Part shown: piece by piece, positions 4,400 to 6,550 of the stretch
Position numbering within the stretch: the first letter of the stretch is position 1
Layout: every line of letters begins with the position of its first letter
NCBI GenBank assembly: GCA_958346135.1
Contig: CATVQN010000067.1
Span: forward strand, 1 to 6,550
Direction: 5' to 3'
Source of the DNA: an uncultured Eubacteriales bacterium
GTDB taxonomy: Bacteria > Bacillota > Clostridia > Monoglobales > Monoglobaceae
Length of the DNA stretch: 6,550 nucleotides
Translations under genes and position numbers: made by a program
Notes under the pieces: model-generated
The model's input: the letters and a program-made list of their open reading frames with translations, nothing else
What the model was told of the DNA's origin: nothing
Database searches by the model: none

Positions 4400-5626
4400 A
4401 TGAAACGAATCGTTGTAATTGGCGGAGGCCCCGCCGGAATGATGGCGGCCGGAACCGCAGCACAGCGCGGTCATCAGGTCAAGTTGATTGAGCAGAATAA
4501 GATTTTAGGGAAAAAGCTGCTAATCACAGGCAAGGGACGCTGTAATGTAACCAACGCCTGTGAGGATATTGAGGAATTGATCCGAAACGTTCCTACCAAC
4601 GGCAGATTTTTATACAGTGCCTTTTACGGATTCACCAATCGGATGACCATGGATTTTTTCGAATCCTTAGGTGTTCCGCTCAAGGTGGAACGCGGGAACC
4701 GGGTGTTTCCGGTCTCCGACCAAAGCCGGGATATTGCCCAGGCGCTTCGGCGGTATTTGGTACAAAACAATGTAGAGCTGATTCATGACCGGGTGGATGA
4801 TATTTTGACCGAAAACGGGAGAGTATACGGCGTAAAGACGGCAGGTCGAGGAAGAATAGAATGCGAATGCGTCATTTTGGCGACAGGGGGAATGTCCTAC
4901 CAGAAAACAGGATCTACCGGAGACGGCTATACCTGGGCAGAAGAACTGGGGCATGAGATTTGCGAAATTCAGCCGTCCTTGGTGCCGGTTCGTGTGGCGG
5001 AAAATTGGATTGACGAGCTTCAGGGGATTACCTTAAAAAATGTCCGTATCACCGTATGGAATCAGAAGAGAAAGAAAATTTATACCGATTTCGGAGAGAT
5101 GATGTTTGCGCATTTCGGGTTGACCGGACCGATTATTTTGAGTGCCAGCGCACATATGCGAAGGATGGGAAAGGACGACTATACCATCTGTTTGGATCTA
5201 AAGCCGGCTTTGGAGGAAAAGCAGTTGGATCAGAGAATCTGCCGGGATTTTCAGCAGAATTTGAACCGGGATTTTTGCAACAGTCTGAAAGGACTGCTGC
5301 CGAGCGGGATGATTCCGACGGTGGTTGCGCTTTGCGGGATCGATCCGCATAAAAAAGTAAACTCCGTCACCAAAGAGGAACGGAGCAGGCTTTTGCATAT
5401 TTTAAAAGAAATGGAATTTCATGTCACCGGTTTTTGCCCGATCGAACAGGCCATCATTACCTCCGGCGGGGTCAGCGTCAAGGAAATCAATCCATCCACC
5501 ATGGAATCCAAGCTGATTCCGGGGCTGTTCTTTGCCGGGGAGATCATGGACGTGGACGCCTATACCGGCGGATTTAATCTACAGATAGCGTTTTCTACGG
5601 GCCATCTTGCGGGCTCTAGTTGCTGA
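4400..5626 (+). CDS. NAD(P)/FAD-dependent oxidoreductase, HI0933/BaiN family
   Basis: The 408-residue protein is a complete HI0933-like (PF03486, TIGR00275) flavoprotein. It begins with the FAD-binding Rossmann motif IVVIGGGPAGMMAAG (4-18) and E31 at the end of the second strand. It continues with GKKLLITGKGRCNVTN (37-52), the ATGG element (161-164), KTGSTGDGY (169-177), the H-F-G-L-T-G-P segment (238-244), ITSGGVSV (353-360) and the second flavin-contacting block FFAGEIMDVDAYTGGFNLQI (377-396). C. scindens BaiN of this family was reported to reduce bile-acid intermediates, but most members have no proven substrate, and there are no other bai genes here, so no bile-acid role is claimed. It is cytosolic and monocistronic as far as the window shows. 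The start is set by GGTGAG at 4391-4396. The last 48 bp overlap the end of the acyltransferase gene on the opposite strand; the family-typical end (STGHLAG) is intact, so the protein is not truncated. Confidence 0.92.
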   Translation: MKRIVVIGGGPAGMMAAGTAAQRGHQVKLIEQNKILGKKLLITGKGRCNVTNACEDIEELIRNVPTNGRFLYSAFYGFTNRMTMDFFESLGVPLKVERGNRVFPVSDQSRDIAQALRRYLVQNNVELIHDRVDDILTENGRVYGVKTAGRGRIECECVILATGGMSYQKTGSTGDGYTWAEELGHEICEIQPSLVPVRVAENWIDELQGITLKNVRITVWNQKRKKIYTDFGEMMFAHFGLTGPIILSASAHMRRMGKDDYTICLDLKPALEEKQLDQRICRDFQQNLNRDFCNSLKGLLPSGMIPTVVALCGIDPHKKVNSVTKEERSRLLHILKEMEFHVTGFCPIEQAIITSGGVSVKEINPSTMESKLIPGLFFAGEIMDVDAYTGGFNLQIAFSTGHLAGSSC

Positions 5627-6550
5627 AGCACGGAGATATTTGGCACGAATATTGGCGTAAATGGTGGCCTGCAGAACGCATAGGATAATGGAGAGCGAAT
5701 ATGTTACCAATGCGTTGATGGCAAAACGCTTGAGAATATTGTCAATCTCCATCTGTGTTAGCAGATAGTTCATCACAATGATAATCAAACAGTGAATTAA
5801 ATAAATATCATAGGAGGCCTGCGAGATACTGGTGAGCAGGCCTTTTCCGCGTCGTTCCAGCGAGACGGTCAGTTCCTTTGCATAGGAATAAAATCCGAAG
5901 CAGGAAAAGAAGCAGAAGAGGACCACAATGAGCGAGGACATCCGGTAGGCAATCAAACCGCCGAACTGCATATAAGACAGTACGCAGTGGGTAATGGCCA
6001 GAATCAGCCATGCGGTATAGATGACCAGCTTATTTTGTGCAATCAATCTTTCAAAGGCCTCGTAGTTTAGACCGACGTACATTCCAATGATCCAGAACAG
6101 CAAATACGAAGGAAAGATTTTGTGAATTGCGGCGGTATAAGGGTAATACATTCTGAAAAATACCGTAACAACAAAGGCAAGCAGAATGCACACAAAGGAG
6201 AAAGCCTTACTTTTGATACGGCTGATCAATATCCAGACGGGCATGAGCAGATAGAACTGGATAATCAGGATGATAAAGTAAAACTGTGCGGAAATATCGC
6301 CGGTAATCAAAAAGTGTAAAAGCTGTTCCCAGTCAAATTCATAAAGGTGTAAAAACCAGACAAAAACGGCATAGTACACAACCACGGCAAGAATATAGGG
6401 AAAGCAGATTTTACGGGTTCTGTCCCAGAGAAATTTAGGATAGGGAAAGTGCTTGGTATCTCCGTATTTGTAAAAGAGCTTGACCGAACTGGTGAAAATA
6501 AAGGCCGGTACTGCGAAGGTGGTCAGCCGGGTGAGAGAAGAAAAAAGGAT
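5579..6550 (-). CDS. Membrane acyltransferase, Acyltransferase_3 (OafA-like) family, N-terminus outside window
   Basis: The minus frame is open from the right edge to a TAG at 5579-5581 and shows 323 residues. A GTG at 6383-6385 gives a shorter frame, but the 55 codons before it encode family-type sequence (LTRLTTFAVPAFIFTSS, then DRTRKICFPYILA), so the real start lies beyond 6550. Around nine hydrophobic segments are visible (about 9-26, 49-68, 89-109, 116-133, 146-162, 174-193, 203-220, 246-265, 276-301). The QFYFIILIIQFYLLMPVWI and SQASYDIYLIHCLIII stretches are typical of Acyltransferase_3 proteins, which move acetyl or other acyl groups onto surface polysaccharide, peptidoglycan or antibiotics. 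The catalytic R/H region near the N-terminus is not in the window and the acceptor cannot be predicted. The final 15 residues are a basic tail (RARK, RRKR) encoded opposite the end of the flavoprotein gene. Confidence 0.88.
   Translation of the reverse strand: MLFSSLTRLTTFAVPAFIFTSSVKLFYKYGDTKHFPYPKFLWDRTRKICFPYILAVVVYYAVFVWFLHLYEFDWEQLLHFLITGDISAQFYFIILIIQFYLLMPVWILISRIKSKAFSFVCILLAFVVTVFFRMYYPYTAAIHKIFPSYLLFWIIGMYVGLNYEAFERLIAQNKLVIYTAWLILAITHCVLSYMQFGGLIAYRMSSLIVVLFCFFSCFGFYSYAKELTVSLERRGKGLLTSISQASYDIYLIHCLIIIVMNYLLTQMEIDNILKRFAINALVTYSLSIILCVLQATIYANIRAKYLRASATRARKMARRKRYL
5812..5846 (+). terminator. Possible terminator of the flavoprotein gene, inside the acyltransferase gene
   Basis: AGGCCTGC (5815-5822) and GCAGGCCT (5836-5843) form an 8-bp GC-rich stem with a 13-nt loop. 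On the rightward transcript the stem can be lengthened by two G-U pairs and one A-U pair, and it runs into TTTT (5843-5846). The leftward reading has no T-run after the stem. No better terminator was seen nearer to the flavoprotein stop, 188 nt upstream of the stem. The T-run is short and the block is coding DNA on the other strand, so this is tentative. Confidence 0.35.

Noticed and set aside
5056..5352. A 98-codon rightward frame within the flavoprotein gene
   Set aside because: It is an alternate frame of a fully conserved gene, with composition typical of a shifted reading.
4400..5626. Bile-acid (bai) pathway gene
   Set aside because: The family includes BaiN, but there are no other bai genes in the window and most members are of unknown substrate, so the specific role is not claimed.
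5579..6385. Acyltransferase as a complete 268-residue gene starting at GTG 6385
   Set aside because: The frame is open to the right edge and the upstream 55 codons encode typical family sequence, so the gene is partial, not starting here.
1..6550. Mobile element, CRISPR array, defence island or phage remnant
   Set aside because: No transposase, integrase, direct-repeat array, tRNA-linked att site or known defence domain was seen on either strand.

Overview
The window looks like ordinary chromosome from an anaerobic, low-to-middle-GC member of the Bacillota, probably class Clostridia. This is inferred from near-consensus sigma-A promoters, purine-rich Shine-Dalgarno (SD) sites, a Firmicutes-length DNA polymerase IV, a YmdB-type phosphodiesterase, a DUF4330-like protein and a BaiN/HI0933-type flavoprotein. 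No rRNA, tRNA, CRISPR array, insertion sequence or phage gene was seen. No genus is named because nothing in the sequence fixes one.

Layout, left to right: (1) the last 29 codons of a rightward HAD-family phosphatase, followed by an intrinsic terminator; (2) a leftward cluster of five genes, read from right to left: DUF4330-like membrane-anchored protein, rlmB (TrmH-type 23S rRNA methyltransferase), ymdB (metallophosphoesterase), pgeF (laccase-domain/YlmD protein), dinB (DNA polymerase IV). Gaps are short (16, -4, 21 and 50 nt), and one promoter (TTGCAT-17-TATACT) stands upstream of the first gene, so this is most likely one operon; (3) a 182-bp divergent intergenic region with that promoter and a perfect-consensus rightward promoter (TTGACA-17-TATAAT); (4) a rightward BaiN/HI0933-family FAD oxidoreductase; (5) a leftward membrane acyltransferase (Acyltransferase_3 family) whose 5' end lies beyond the window and whose last 15 codons plus stop overlap, on the opposite strand, the 3' end of the oxidoreductase gene.

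How the genes fit together: the operon joins housekeeping nucleic-acid functions (rRNA 2'-O-methylation, 2',3'-cyclic nucleotide hydrolysis, purine nucleoside phosphorolysis or peptidoglycan editing, translesion synthesis). YmdB next to PgeF could form a small RNA-breakdown/purine-salvage pair, which is inference only. The flavoprotein and the acyltransferase are independent transcription units.

Start choices were changed from the longest open frame for pgeF and rlmB because SD placement and the upstream gene's stop favour the internal ATGs. I do not see a clearly novel multi-gene system. The most unusual points are the 48-bp convergent coding overlap, a perfect A/T-flanked GC palindrome inside dinB, a degenerate clamp-binding motif in DinB, the perfect promoter, and hairpins near operon junctions.
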